This document shows positions 34,291 to 46,423 of a stretch of 64,000 nt of DNA, in pieces. The stretch lies in NCBI RefSeq assembly GCF_020283565.1, contig NC_060062.1, positions 22,850,127 to 22,914,126 of the forward strand. Reading direction: 5' to 3'. The position numbers were made by a program, and so were the translations under genes. The notes under the pieces were generated by a model that was given only the letters and a program-made list of their open reading frames with translations, searched no databases and was not told the DNA's origin. The stretch's first letter is position 1, and the number at the start of each line of letters is the position of its first letter. This stretch comes from Trifolium pratense. Lineage: Eukaryota; Streptophyta; Magnoliopsida; Fabales; Fabaceae.

Positions 34291-35384
34291 TCTTGGTTTG
34301 ATTCAGGAGGAGGGAGTTCCGCTGTGAAGTTTAGGCTAGAGAAAATTGATGTTTGGCTTGTGGAATATCAAGTCAAGGATATGGTGATGCAATTTGGGTT
34401 ACACAAGGTCAGCCTGGAGAGGCGGTGATAATAATACTCAACATCAGTCTGAAGAGGCGGTGATAAGAATACTCGGGTTACGTCTGAAACAACAACTTAT
34501 TATGATGCGGAGGTGCTAGTGGAAGTTGGGAATCGGTGGAGTGTTGAGTCATGGACTTTGGAAGCTCCTATCACATATGTTTGAAGAAGAAATACTTTTG
34601 AATCCCTAGAGCTAGTTGAAGGTGGAGTTGTTCATCTCGGTGACGGAAAGCTTGTAAGGTTCAAGGTATGAGTGAGTTTCTTTTAACATAATGCGAGGTA
34701 TTTTCTTGAACTTTGATGCTTAGATAATAGGTAGATACTTGTTAGATAGTTCTACTATTATTGGTTATGCATCAGTTACTAGTGGCGATTCTCATGTTTT
34801 GGTTAAGTTGTGGATCTTCGGGTGGGTGCTTGTTAGTGACATGAGTTTAGTTGGACTAGCGAAACAAGGTTTAATAGGTGATTTAAAACTAAACTAGAAT
34901 TATTGGAGCCTAACAATGGCCTGAGGTGGTCTCACAGATGTTTGAAGTTGTTCAAGTGACACATTGGCATCGTTTGACATGGATGCAAGGTGTGTGATGA
35001 TAGTGTGCGGGCATTGGTTGACATTGATGCAAGGTATGCGGTTGTCTCGATGGCTGATGAACTTCCGGAGAAAGCCAACATGGAAGTTCCACCATAAATT
35101 TTCAGCGAGGTTTCAAGATGAAATTCTTGGGATGGCTTGGTTCCAAGTGAAGAAAAATCTTGGGATGATTTAGTTTCAAGTGAAGAAAATTCTTGGGATG
35201 GTTTAGTTCCAAGTGGAGTATACTCTTTATGGTGGAGTATGATAATTTAATTTGTCGTTATAGACAATGAGAATTATGATTGTCGGTGAAGACAATGATT
35301 GTCAGTGTAGACAATGGAAGCATAAGATAATGATTGTCGGTGTAGACAATGAAGATTGAAGACCATTACAATCAAGGTGGAGAT

Positions 35385-35844
35385 TGTTGGGGTTGATTGC
35401 AATGTAAGTCACACATTGCTAATGAAGGAAAAAAGGTCAAGGAAATTATATTTGAGAAGTCCCACATTGCTTAGAAAAGTGAAGAGTGGAGGAGCTCAAT
35501 GCTATATAAAGAGATCTCAAGTTCCTTGTTTCAATGCACCAAGCAGTAACACTTGTAAACACTTTAAGTTTATATTTGTGTCTTTTTGTTTTTCTCTTAT
35601 GCTCTTGTTTAAGAGTATTTGAGATGTAGTTCAAATATTTACTTTGGAGAGTGTGGGTGTATTGGGGCATGGGGTGATTGAGAGTGAAGTCTATGTGTTG
35701 TAACAATTTTCACATAGTGTTTATTCTCTGATTGTCGGTTTTGACAACAGCCGTGGTTTTTTCTCCGGTTTTGGAGTTTCCACGTTATATTCTTGTGTTG
35801 TTGATTGCGTTCTTTTATTTTCTCTATGCCGGTTTTTCCCAACA
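35385..35844 (+). repeat. 3' LTR of the TRIM-like element
   Basis: 460 bp, near-identical to 33817-34276, with substitutions such as gtcccacatt/gtcacacatt and tgacaacggc/tgacaacagc. Confidence 0.93.
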
Positions 35845-35973
35845 AATAGATCAACTGACAATGTTATTATTCGCCAAATACGACAACAAAAGCACACCAA
35901 AAATAGATTATTTTCAATATATATATATATATAGAAAATTTAACACAAACAAATTAATTAAGTTGGTACAATT

Positions 35974-36050
35974 TCAATTCCACCCTGTGAAGGCAAGGAT
36001 GATCGCAGCAATAGCTCCTCCTATTGGCAGGCCAATCTTTAGGGGCGGAG
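35974..36050 (-). pseudogene. Fragment related to the membrane segment of the 38142-38453 protein
   Basis: The minus strand reads LKIGLPIGGAIAAIILAF then a stop. This parallels LKIALPTTGAAATTIAIIVW of the small protein encoded at 38142-38453. Upstream codons have been replaced by SINE-like repeat sequence from about 36045, so it is probably the tail of a broken paralogue. The similarity is short and in a hydrophobic region, so chance is possible. Confidence 0.4.
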
Positions 36051-36175
36051 CTAGGTATGAGTTAAGGAGGGTCAAGGTCCGGCCTGGAGGTGGAGGGTCA
36101 TGTGGCTTAGTGGTAAGGGGCGCTATTTGTAACCCATATGTCCTTGAGTTCAACTTCTTAGTTGGCATTTAAATT
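36040..36175 (+). mobile_element. SINE-like repeat
   Basis: An A-box-like TGGCTTAGTGGTAAGG at about 36101 is followed about 35 bp later by a weak B-box-like TTGAGTTCAACTTC, in the order of tRNA-derived SINEs. No clear tail or target duplication was seen. Confidence 0.35.
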
Positions 36176-36179
36176 TAAT

Positions 36180-38141
36180 TGATTTTTTATTATTTTTTAA
36201 GAAAATTTGTATTTTTGTTAAAGGTATGGTTGAGTTTGCAAGTTTGATAACATAATATATCAAATTTACCATAATATATCAAATTTTTTTAAAAATTCTT
36301 CAAATCAATATGCTTTGGTAATTAGACAACCAAATTTAACAAAATAAAGAAAATTTGGTTTTTATAATTTCTTAAGTTTCTTTTGATTTTGAATAAACGA
36401 ATGAGTTGAAAGCGTTAATTTGCTTGAGTCTTTCTCTCATTTGATATCATATTAAAACTCATTAAGATTAACCGTTGATACATTTTTAGCATCCCATAAA
36501 AAAAATTCAAGCACCGTCACACCTGGACATTTTAGTCTAGCTCGCCACAATATGTTGTATCCACAATTAAATTTATTTCATAAACATATGGTTTGTTTTT
36601 TAGTAATGTCTCTGTCAACTGAGTTAAGCTCACGAGACATATATGCCTTATTGTAATTAATCAAATTATTATTAAGAGATAGCTTAGAAAAAAAACTAGT
36701 AAATATTATAACAACTTTAACAGTGTTATTTTGTGTGTAATTTTGGTTTTGAATTTAATTAATATTTGGTATGTGGTCGGAAGCGTTAATTTGCTTGAGC
36801 CTTATTGGTTGGGACCAAAAGTTATTTCTTGGTCCAAGGACCACACAAGAATATCTCATGTGGAAGACTCAAAGTTGAAACAGCTACCCTAGTGGGACCA
36901 AATGTTTCCTTGAAATTGAAATCTTCACTGGGACCATGCTTAGATCGATCACCAACTTAAATATTATATTTGTCCACACATGCATGCCTACAAATGAAAA
37001 CTCATACTACAAAGTAATGGTATCAGAAGCGGAGCCAAGGGTGGCCAAGATGGGGCATGTTCCACCCCAAAAAAATGAAAATTAGTAGGGTACTCCTATA
37101 TATATAAATTTATTAGTCTATAAGACATATATAAGTTGATGCGATTCTGGATCATACTATTGCTATTGTCCCAGCGGCCATATGCCTTTTATATACTGAA
37201 ATAGCGTGTGTTCAAATCCTGCTGGGTACTGTGTTTTTTAATTTTTATGTTTTATCTTCAATAAAATCACTCTTGTAGTTTTTTTGTGTTAATTTTTAAT
37301 TTTTCTGTTTTTTTTTCTCATTGAAAAAATCAATTTCATATTTATAAACTAAAGGAGTTTTCATATTTATTTATCCACTGTTATCTTCCTCACTAATTTT
37401 TTGTGTGAATAAAATACAATTTTTTACCAATTACAAATAATATCCTCTTTCGATTAGTATTATTTAGTTTGGATTTTATCTTGGATTGTATTAAAAGAAC
37501 AAATAATAATAAAAAAGAAAGGTAAATACTAGCATGTGAGTGTGTGACACTGACAGTGGCAGTGGGAGAGAGAATGTCCCAAAAAAAGCGCATATGACAT
37601 ACTCCCTTTAATCACGAAAAACAAAATTCCCAGGAAGGAGTACTACACATGAGAGAGTTTTTCTCATGTGACATTCCCAATTTTACCATGACATAATAAT
37701 ATTAAAAGGAGGACCTACTTTTATTTACCATATATACCATTAATGACAGAGGCCTTATGATTAATAACGACTCAGTTTAGTGTGAAAGAGTTTGATATAT
37801 AGGTCTCTTATCATAAATGAGTTTCAGATTTGCAAGAAGAATAAGGATCAACACCAAAACATCAAATATAAAATCATAACTCAAAAATAATAAGACAAAA
37901 ATTCATTATTTTATTTCAACATAGAATAGTACACTTGTTTTAAGATAAAAAAGAAGTACATGATCCTAGGCAAGGGGGCAATATAGAACTTAACCTAATA
38001 AAATCACATAGTCAAACTCAAACCTCAAACTGGTGATAAAGACAGAAAATGAAGAAACAAACCCTAAAACCATAAAACACACCAAATAGAAAATTCTCAT
38101 TACACAGCTTCAACATTCAACTTGGAGAGCCTGGCTGGATT
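36180..38141. other. Intergenic region with degenerate repeats
   Basis: No gene was found. The segment around 37470-37660 is similar to 47895-48190 (shared ggtaaatacta, gtgagtgtgtgac, ttcaatcacggaaaacaaaat-like blocks), showing an older duplication. The sequence just right of 37860 may be the 3' flank of the small gene at 38142. Confidence 0.4.
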
Positions 38142-38453
38142 TCATGCCTCTTCATCCGCACCTTGAACATTCAACTGGATTTCATTAGCAGCACCATTCG
38201 GGTTTTCTCCGGTGTTTCTATGCTTATAAAACCATACGATTATGGCAATTGTAGTGGCAGCAGCACCAGTAGTAGGTAATGCTATTTTTAGCCTTACATG
38301 AAAATAATAATGATGATGGACTTCAATTTTTGTGGGCGGCACTGGCGATGTGAGCGGGGATTTGACTTCGTCTCGAAGCAAGGTGTGTGTTCTAGCTGAA
38401 GCAGTCACACAGCTGAGAGTTAAAGCCAAAAGAATCAACTGATACAGCTTCAT
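38142..38453 (-). CDS. Small secreted or membrane protein of unknown function (103 aa)
   Basis: A single-exon frame of 103 aa starts at the first ATG (38453). The N-terminus MKLYQLILLALTLSCVTASA is a convincing signal peptide with an AxA-type cleavage site. A short luminal or extracellular segment follows, with a Pro-rich stretch and a VHHHYYFHV cluster. A second hydrophobic segment (ALPTTGAAATTIAIIVWFY, about residues 58-77) is followed by basic KHR and an acidic tail ending GADEEA, which predicts a type I single-pass membrane protein. I recognise no family. A related membrane segment survives as a fragment at 35974-36050, which hints at a small local family. Confidence 0.55.
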   Translation of the reverse strand: MKLYQLILLALTLSCVTASARTHTLLRDEVKSPLTSPVPPTKIEVHHHYYFHVRLKIALPTTGAAATTIAIIVWFYKHRNTGENPNGAANEIQLNVQGADEEA

Positions 38454-38488
38454 TTTTCCTGAATGTAAAAGATAAAAATCAAATAAAA

Positions 38489-38862
38489 CAGACCCATTAA
38501 GAAAGTATCAAATGTTAAATCAAATTCAACTGGGTTTAATAGAAAAAATCAGAAAGCTAGATTGTTAGAAAGTATCACATAAGTTAAATTTGAATGAGAG
38601 AGAGTTGATGTAGCTGCAAAAAAAAAATGCTCTATCTGGTGGCTCCTCTCCCATGAAATTTGGACTAATAATAATATGGCTAAATTTAAAGCTAAAAATG
38701 GGGTAAAAAATAGTTTGAACAAAAAAATGGCACAAGTAACCTGTAATTGTATTTGGCCCATTAAGAAAGTATGAAATGTTAAATCAAATTCAACTGGGTT
38801 TAATAGAAAAAATGAGAAAGCTAGATTGTTAGAAAGTATCACATAAGTTAAATTTGAACAAT
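38489..38862. repeat. Pair of about 105-bp direct repeats
   Basis: 38489-38595 (cccattaagaaagtatcaaa ... cacataagttaaatttgaa) is almost identical to 38757-38862, with single changes (tatc/tatg, atcag/atgag). The copies are 268 bp apart and lie upstream of the small gene at 38142-38453. Confidence 0.9.
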
Positions 38863-38870
38863 TTTGTAGT

Positions 38871-39137
38871 TCATATATATGGAACAGACCCATCAGGCTC
38901 AAAAAAGACAAGCTCCAAAATTTTCAAATTCTTTAACTTCTCAATGAACTTTGGGATTATTAAATAAAAGGTCATTGAGAAAATCAAGTTTGGCCAATGA
39001 TTTCTGTTTTTCCATTTCTTTACCAAACACAAAGGTGAATACAAAATTTCAAGCTTTGAAAGGTGTCTAATTTCCTGAGGTGGAGATAGAGGTCTAACTA
39101 ATAAGAATGTGAGAGAAAATTGATGTAAGTGCTGCAA
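38871..39137 (-). pseudogene. Possible leucine-rich-repeat fragment
   Basis: The minus-strand frame contains IRHLSKLEIL and FIEKLKNLKILELVFFEPDG, with Leu spacing like plant LRRs (LxxLxxLxxL). There is no upstream domain, and the frame ends in the direct-repeat region. It may be a scrap of an LRR gene, or a chance pattern. Confidence 0.3.
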
Positions 39138-39139
39138 AT

Positions 39140-40547
39140 GTTGTTGTGATAGTGTGGGAGATGTGTAGGCTAATTTAATAAAACTGCAAGATCAAGCCAA
39201 TAATGGATTTAAAAGAATATTATTAATTACCTCTGTGTGTGTGCTTTAATTCTGTGAATGTGTTTCTGTTTGGGTGTTGGAGTTTGCGTTTCAAGCCCTT
39301 ACCTCTGATTAGATATATAATAGTTGGAATGGGAATAAAATTGACCATTTCAAGCTCTTACCTACCTTTTCTGTTATACGGTTGTACCCTACAAAAGTTT
39401 TTTTTTTTTTAATCAGCAAAATATTTAATACCATATCTGAACTTAAAAGCTTAACCATCTGATCAAGATGGGACGGTTTGTATGTACTGACTGCACATGC
39501 ATTTTGACTGTACTGGATCTGTTTCCGAAGTTTCCATCCCAAAATCACGCTTTTCCTTACTCAAATCATTGCCACCTGCACATGCACATTTGGGCATGAA
39601 ATTAAGAAGACATAATATAGAGTCTATAAACTCTCAGATTGGCGGGGTTACTTGAATTACCACCGGGTCAAAAGCATTCCCACTTAATTTCTTCTTTATG
39701 CGTTGTATTATTTTTCAAACATGTAAGGAATCAATATTTTTAAAAGAAAAAAGAGAAAGGTTATCGACTTTCAAATTTTTAAAACATAATAATTTCGAAT
39801 ATTTTTAAAAAAATAAATTTCACAAAAATATGTAAAAATAATATTTATAGGATATAGAGAAAATGAGAGAGATTAAGTTAAATAAAATTTATATTTCATT
39901 TTATGAGAATAAATTAAAACAATAATAGTGTTAGAAAAAATAAATTTTTGAAAAAAAATACTACCTCCGTTCCATTTCAATTGTATTTTTAGAATAGTAA
40001 CACAAAATTAACAAAGTGTACTTTTTCACTTTATCTTCCTATTATACTCTCATTTTAATCCACCAACAAATTTCTATTTTGTTGCACACATTTTCTCTTT
40101 CTAATAAATTTAATATATTATATACAAAAAAAGTTATTATGTCATGTACCCAAAAAAGTAAAAAAAGTAAAACAAACTTTAGTTTTCCAAATATATAATA
40201 TTAATTAGTTTATTGAAAAAGATACGATACAAGTAATTGATAAAGGGTATAAGTGACAAATCGTACCCTTAAAACATCAAAAGAATAGTTAAATAAGAAT
40301 GTTAAATTCAACATCAAGAGACACTTAAAAAGGAATTGAGGTAGTAATTAAATAAGGTCAATGTTGAATTTTTGTTAATATAATTGGTTCGTTGGTTGTT
40401 TAAAAAAATATTGGATTTTTTTTTCTTGAATTTGTAAAAAATAAAATCTTATAATTTAATTTAATACATAATGAATATGTTTTTGTAATATATATTCATT
40501 TCTTTATAAATATAAAAATTTTCGACTAACATAATGACTAAAATTTC
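39140..40547. other. Intergenic region, nothing recognised
   Basis: AT-rich DNA. A single Stowaway-type end (tacctccgttccatttcaa, about 39961) occurs without a clear partner. No coding region is supported. Confidence 0.4.
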
Positions 40548-41004
40548 GGGCCTGTTTGATGCACAGGATAAGAGACAGGATAGGATAACTATATCATATC
40601 CTGCCGCAATCCAGTGTTTGGTGATACAGCAGGATATGATAAGTTAATCCTGAAGCTTATCCTATCCTGTCTCTCTAGTTATAATTCTTATCCTGAATTT
40701 GAGCTGGGTTACCAGCAGGATAGGATAAGAAAAAAAAATTACTGGTTTATTTTATAAAATATATTTTAAAATATATAAAATAAAATTAATAAAATGTAAA
40801 TATGTTATATATCTTATCATATTATTATGAGCAAGTATGTATTAAAAACAAAATATAATAGTTATCATGTTTGTTATCCTGTGTGCACCAAACACATGAT
40901 ATGATAACTGAGTATAACTGTTATCCTGTTGTTATCATATCCTATCCTTATCCTGTTTTATATCCTATCCTGTCACTATGCTATCCTGCGCACCAAACGA
41001 GCCC
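40548..41004. mobile_element. MITE with tatcctgt-rich subterminal repeats
   Basis: The termini GGGCCTGTTTGATGCACAGGATA and, from the right, GGGCTCGTTTGGTGCGCAGGATA are inverted. The flanks are TTC on both sides (40545-40547 and 41005-41007), a 3-bp duplication. Both arms hold many copies of ttatcctgt or acaggataa. The GGGC..GTTTG terminus with 3-bp duplication is closest to PIF/Harbinger-type elements, although their usual target is TWA. Confidence 0.7.
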
Positions 41005-41007
41005 TTC

Positions 41008-41543
41008 ATCTTTTTAAAGTGAATAAGTAGAATTTTCAGGATTCAAATTTAGACCTAGCATACATACAAAACCAAAATCACGAGAACTCATTCTCTTATA
41101 ATTTGGGATAGAGCTGCTATGCTTTTGTTAATTGTTACATTAATTTCCAAATTTCCCCTTTTATTTTTTTTAGTGAAAAATTTCCCCTTTTCTAAACAAT
41201 CCGTTTCCTAGCTTATGTACTATATATGAATATCCACTTTGTTTGGGTTCTTTAATAACCACTTTTCTTTTCCAATATTTAATTTGCAGTGGAGAACCAG
41301 CTGGATAATCCTAATTAAGGAGTTCCAATCACACTTGGTGCTTATACAAAGTATCAACTAAGACTATCTAATAATTAGTAATTTAGTTTTACTACTATAT
41401 GTTTTTCCAATATTTAGTAGATTTACCCTTTTAATTATCAAACTGAAAATGTCACAAACCGCAACGAATATATCCCGAATGATGTCCATGTGTGGCATAC
41501 ACAATCTTTGTTTGTATCACTTTTTGTGCAATAACTAAAATCA
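41008..41543. other. Intergenic region, nothing recognised
   Basis: AT-rich, no supported reading frame. Confidence 0.4.
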
Positions 41544-41559
41544 AAATTAGGTAAGGTAA

Positions 41560-41650
41560 AAAGTCACTAGGTTTGGTCTAGTGGTGAGGAGTTTGGATAT
41601 TACATTATAGGTTCTGGGTTCGATCTCCAGCTCATTGTAAATAAAAAAAA
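41560..41650 (+). mobile_element. tRNA-derived SINE with target duplication
   Basis: This is a 91-bp element. It has an A box (TGGTCTAGTGGTGAGG), a B box (GGTTCGATCTCC) and a terminal A-rich tail (ataaaaaaaa). It is flanked by aaattaggtaaggtaa (41544-41559) and aaattaagtaaggtaa (41651-41666), a 16-bp target duplication with one mismatch. The TTTGGTCTAGTGGTGA start resembles the Au-type SINEs of flowering plants. Confidence 0.8.
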
Positions 41651-41666
41651 AAATTAAGTAAGGTAA

Positions 41667-42662
41667 TGCCTATAATTTACAAAAAAAAAATTAAAATAAA
41701 AGGGCTAAAGAACATTAGTTAAGTAACTAAAAAAATCATCTTTAAAATATAAGTGAAGACACCTGTTAAACTCAAATGTATATTAATTATTTTTTATGCA
41801 ATTTTTTATTTCTTAAACAATATATCATAAAGAAATTGATTAACATTTTCTTAAAATAAAATAGACAAATGCTATGTTATAAAAAAATAGACAAATGTTA
41901 CTAACATACATTATATCCTAAACCTATGACCTTACTTATAAACAAATATTTATTTTTTAAATTATTGAATAAACTTTTTTTAAAAAGAATTTATTGTTTA
42001 TTTTACCAGCTTAAAGCTTATTTTTCTAATGTTATTTCAAGTGATTGAGCTTATAACTTATATTTTTTCTTTTAATTTTACACCTATAATCTTACTTAAA
42101 AAAATATTAATTAAACATATCTTTTTAATATAACATTGTAAGAAAAAGAAATCCACTTTTCTCATAAAAAAGAAAAAATCCACTTTTAAAATTATGTAAC
42201 TAGTTCAACCGCTAAACTCACGTTATATTAAAATTATGTTAATAATTATCAATAAACTCTTTTCATGGATTTATAGATAATTTAAAATTTTATATATTTT
42301 GTTGTTAGATGACATAAAAGTTTGAAAAATTGTTGTGAATATATATAGATTTGCACCGAATGTTAATAATTACGAGTGATGTATCCACCATATTTTATGC
42401 TGGAATCGGTAGAGTTTGTTCGAGTGTCATGTTGGGTCTCGATGTGTCAGGGGGATTGGAGGTCTTCTTGTTATTTTGTCCTACCTGTGATTGATATTTG
42501 CATCTCTCTTCCTGATGGGTGTTCTTCTTCTCATGGTGGTGAAAATAGCATTTATTATCTCGAGGGGTTCTAGTTTGTTGGTAGTGTGCCTCCTTGTTTC
42601 CTAGTACTTTTATTTTCTTGTCTTAGAGATTGTTTTGTTTTGGTGGAATGTATTTCTTGTAT
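41667..42662. other. Intergenic region left of the LINE
   Basis: AT-rich up to about 42370. Then a GC-richer 300-bp block with a 65-codon frame (42376-42573) that matches no family I know, and which may be part of an unidentified repeat. Confidence 0.35.
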
Positions 42663-42936
42663 CTCATTGATATTTACTTTTTTTTTTTGATAATCAAATG
42701 ATATTATATTATAATATAAGGGGGTACTCAAACCCTTACAACAAAAAACAAGTAACTCAAGAGTTATGGATACATGACAACGGATCTAAACACCAACTAG
42801 AAAAAGGAATACAAGCTTTACGACCAAACCGACGGGAGAACCATAATCAAGAAGTAAGCTTAATCTCTTCCAAAAGCGCCGACGTATCCATAATTCCACC
42901 TTTGAAAATAACGTTGTTTCAGACTTTCCATAAATT

Positions 42937-45900
42937 TCAAGTGGTGGCCAACCAAACCAAATGACGAATACACCCCTTATCTTTAACATTGAACAACTCG
43001 CCAAAGGCCATAAAATTGTCGATTCCTGCCGCTCCCAAAGGAAGAAAGTTTTGAAACCAAGATAAAACTTTGTTCCATACTCCATTACTAAAATGGCACG
43101 AGAAGAAAAGGTGTGCACTATCCTCAATATGCTGGAAACAAAAAACACATGGCAGATCATGGGGATTAAATAATATACCTCTGCGATGAAGAGCGGCGCT
43201 TGTTGGTAATTTGTTTAAAATTAGCCTCCACCCAAAAAAACTAATTTTAGATGGTACATCCGTTCTCCATAAGCGTTGTATAGCATCTAACACCTTGTTA
43301 TCCAAAGTTTCGGCCTGCCTTGAAGATAATAAACTAGCATAGCTGGATTTCACCGAAAAAATATCGTTAACGTCTGGTATCCAACGCCAATGGTCGAGAG
43401 CGGTCGACTGGAAAGAAAAACTAGAAAACAGCCCTTCAAGTTCCAAAAGCTGCTGCTCATCATTTCTCACTCCATCTCCATCGTGGTACCGTAACAGAGC
43501 TATCCAAACGCTCAGCCACCTTTGCATATTTGTCCGCCTCACGAACATACAAATCAGGAAACAAATCACACAATGCTTGAGACCCAAACCATTTGAAATT
43601 CCAGAATTCTATATCATTACCATTACCAACACAACAACCAATGTTGGACTTAAACCAACTAGAACTACAACTTTTCCCTGAACCTATGATATTACGCCAC
43701 CATAAGGATGAATTACGACCTGCTATAATATCATGATAGCCCAATAGCGGAGAAGGTAAGTAACCATACCTGTGACGCAGCAACTCGGTCCAAATGGCAT
43801 TATCATGATTCAAGAACCACCACTTCCATTTGCTCAACAAGGTCAAGTTAAAGAGATCGAGATTTTTTACCCCTAAACCCCCTTTCTCCTTGGGTAAACA
43901 AATATACTCCCATTTAACCCAACAAAGTTTCTTATCTTCTACACCGCCACCCCACAAAAAATTCCTCTGAATTTTCTCTATACCTTTTAGTACACATCGA
44001 GGAGCCTTGAAGAATGAGAAAAAATATAATGGCATACTTGTCAGGACCGAATTGATAAGAGTGACTCTACCGCCGAAAGAAAGACGACGACTAGTCCACG
44101 AATGTAACCGCTTATTCAAAGCCTCCATTATTGGATTCCAAGTCTCTCGTCGACGCGGATTAGCACAAACCGGAATGCCTAAGAATTTAAAAGGTACAAC
44201 TGCTGTATTGCATGATAAAAATGCAGCTCCCGCTTTCAGAAAACTTATATCAATATTAATACCAAACAACTTGCTCTTCACAAAGTTAATCTTTAGCCCG
44301 AATGCCAATTCAAAGCCTCTAAGTAAAGATTTGATAGTCCAAAAATTCTCCCAACTAACTTCTCCCATAATAATTGTGTCATCGGCAAACTGTAATAACA
44401 AAAATTGTAGGTTGGCATTAATCTTGAAGCCCTTGAATTTTCCTATATCAATCGCTTTACGCATCATCCTTGTCAAACCTTCCGCAACAATCAAGAATAA
44501 AAAAAGAGATAGAGGATCACCTTGACGACCCACCGCAAAATCCTCTGTCGGACTGCCATTAATCAAAATTGACATCGAACTCTCAAAGATGCAAGCTCGC
44601 ATCCACGCTAACCATCCTTCAGGAAAACCCATTTTGATCATCATACGTTCCAGGAAACTCCAACTAACAGTATCATATGTGCGCTCAAAGTCCACTTTGA
44701 ACAACAAGTAGCTATCTTTCCTTCTTTTAGAAAGATCAATAACTTCATTAAGGATCACTACACCGTCCAAAATCTGACGTTGTGGAAGAAATGCCGATTG
44801 ACAAATCAACTTCTCCAGCACCCTTTTCAATCGATTAGCCAAGATTTTAGAGAGAATTTTGTACACACTTCCAATCAGACATATAGGTCGATAGTCGAAC
44901 AAATCTTGCGGATGGTCCTTCTTTGGAACAAGAGTCAAAAAAGAAGCTGTCAAAGCCTTAGGTAGCACCGCTTTCTCATGAAATTCCCCCAAAAAATTCA
45001 GAACATCTTTCTTCACTATATGCTAACACACTTTGAAAAAGTTAAGATTGAAACCGTCCGGTCCCAGGATTTTATTACCATCACAACTCCAAATAGTAAC
45101 TTTAACTTCAGCTTCATCAAAGGGAGCTAAAAGCAAATCATTGTCATCAGTAGATAAAGAATTAAAGGCAATATCCTGTAAAAACGGTCGTGAGCTCCAT
45201 TCTTCCGCAAGATGCTTTGAAAAATGAGATTTAACCTCTGTTTGTATTAGATTCACCCCCTTCCAACCAATCTTCCCCTTTCTTTAACCTCACAATTTGA
45301 TTTCGTCGGCGCCGCCGCCCTTTAATACTAGAATGAAAAAAATCGAGAATTGGCATCTCCTTCTTGAATCCACTTTGTTCTAGATTTTTGACGAAGAAGA
45401 CTCTCTTTAGTGTGAATTTGCTCCCAAAATTCTCGAACCAAATCCTTCGAATTATGATTAGACAGATCAATCTCACTATTTGCAATTAAATCCTCTATCT
45501 CATTTAGCTCTTTCACTGTTTTATCAATTTCAAGATCCGTAATGCCAAAAACTTCTTTATTCCACTTTCTTAATGCTACCTTCAACATTTTCAACTTCTC
45601 TTTCAAAACGAACGCCTTTTTACCACTAACCTCCAGACTCTCCCAAGTAATTTTCACAAAGTCTAAAATGTCCGGATGATCGGCCCAACAGTTGTTAAAT
45701 TTGAAAGGCTTAAGCCCCCAGTTAATGATAGAACACTCTAACCAGATGGGACAATGATATGAAATATCTCGGCTACCCACCCATTGGTTAGATATACTTC
45801 CTTTAAGGATAAAACCATCCGATAAGAGAAAGCGATCCAAACGGATCATTGCCGAACCATCGGAGTTAAACCAAGTAAATTTCTTCCCTAATACCTGAAT

Positions 45901-46418
45901 ATCAATCACTTCCAAATCCTCCATGAAAGCTGCAAATTCTCTCTTCTCAGATTGGCTCCCGGCACTGCCACGCCCACTTCTTTCCCCAACTTTAGATATT
46001 GTGTTGAAATCTCCCCCTAAACACCATTCCCCAACATCGTTGCACGATTTGAACTCAAGCAAATCTTTCCATAATTTACATTTCCCGGACAATGAACAAG
46101 GTGAATAAATATTGACAATGTATAGTAAGCCATCTTTCCATTCCACACAAATACCCAAAAAGCCAGTACCAGATAAGCTATAACGAAAAGAAAATAATCC
46201 TTTGTTCCAAATAGATAGTAAACCACCAGACAAACCACAAGATTATATCGCTAACCATTCTACATCTTTATGTCCCCAAAGATTGTGAATCATAGAATCA
46301 ATAAAAATGTTATTTTTGTTTCTTGCAAAAGACACATATCAAACGCACCTGATTGTAACAATGAACTCAAACGACGACGCTTCGCCGAATCACCCCAACC
46401 CCTCAGATTAAATGACAT
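42937..46418 (-). pseudogene. LINE ORF2: endonuclease, reverse transcriptase, zf-RVT
   Basis: The start at 46418 reads MSFNLRGWGDSAKRRRL, a typical beginning of the EEP endonuclease (…CLLQETK). A frameshift and a stop follow near 46300-46245. The rest of the endonuclease is visible in 46233..45328 (GDFNTISKVGERSG, FTWFNSDGSAMIRLDRFL). The RT part has LVPKKDHPQDLFDYRPICLI, AFLPQRQILDGVVILNE, VDFERTYDTVSWSFLERMM and the catalytic FADD in LLQFADDTIIMG. The normal K(A)YD motif appears as ERTYD. The zf-RVT tail shows VPSKISFFGWRLILNKLPT and C.FC.....E...HLFF.C.F. Several frame breaks separate the parts. Confidence 0.9.
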
Positions 46419-46423
46419 AATCT

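Larger units (their letters stand above)
33817..35844 (+). mobile_element. Complete small non-autonomous LTR retrotransposon (TRIM/LARD-like)
   Basis: Two 460-bp LTRs (33817-34276 and 35385-35844) begin TGTTGGGGTTGATTGCAATG and end (TC/CC)CAACA. A primer-binding site follows the first, and a purine-rich AAGGTGGAGA precedes the second. The target duplication AATAG is exact (33812-33816 and 35845-35849). The 1108-bp interior contains no recognisable gag or pol, only short frames and small repeats of tgtagacaatga, so the element depends on proteins made elsewhere. The LTRs differ at few positions, so it is fairly young. Confidence 0.93.

Noticed and set aside
41560..41650. Possible true tRNA gene
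   Set aside because: It has A and B boxes but no acceptor-stem pairing, and it has an A tail and target duplication, so it is a SINE.
45328..46233. Free-standing endonuclease/phosphatase gene
   Set aside because: It is the endonuclease domain of the LINE ORF2, in order with RT and zf-RVT.
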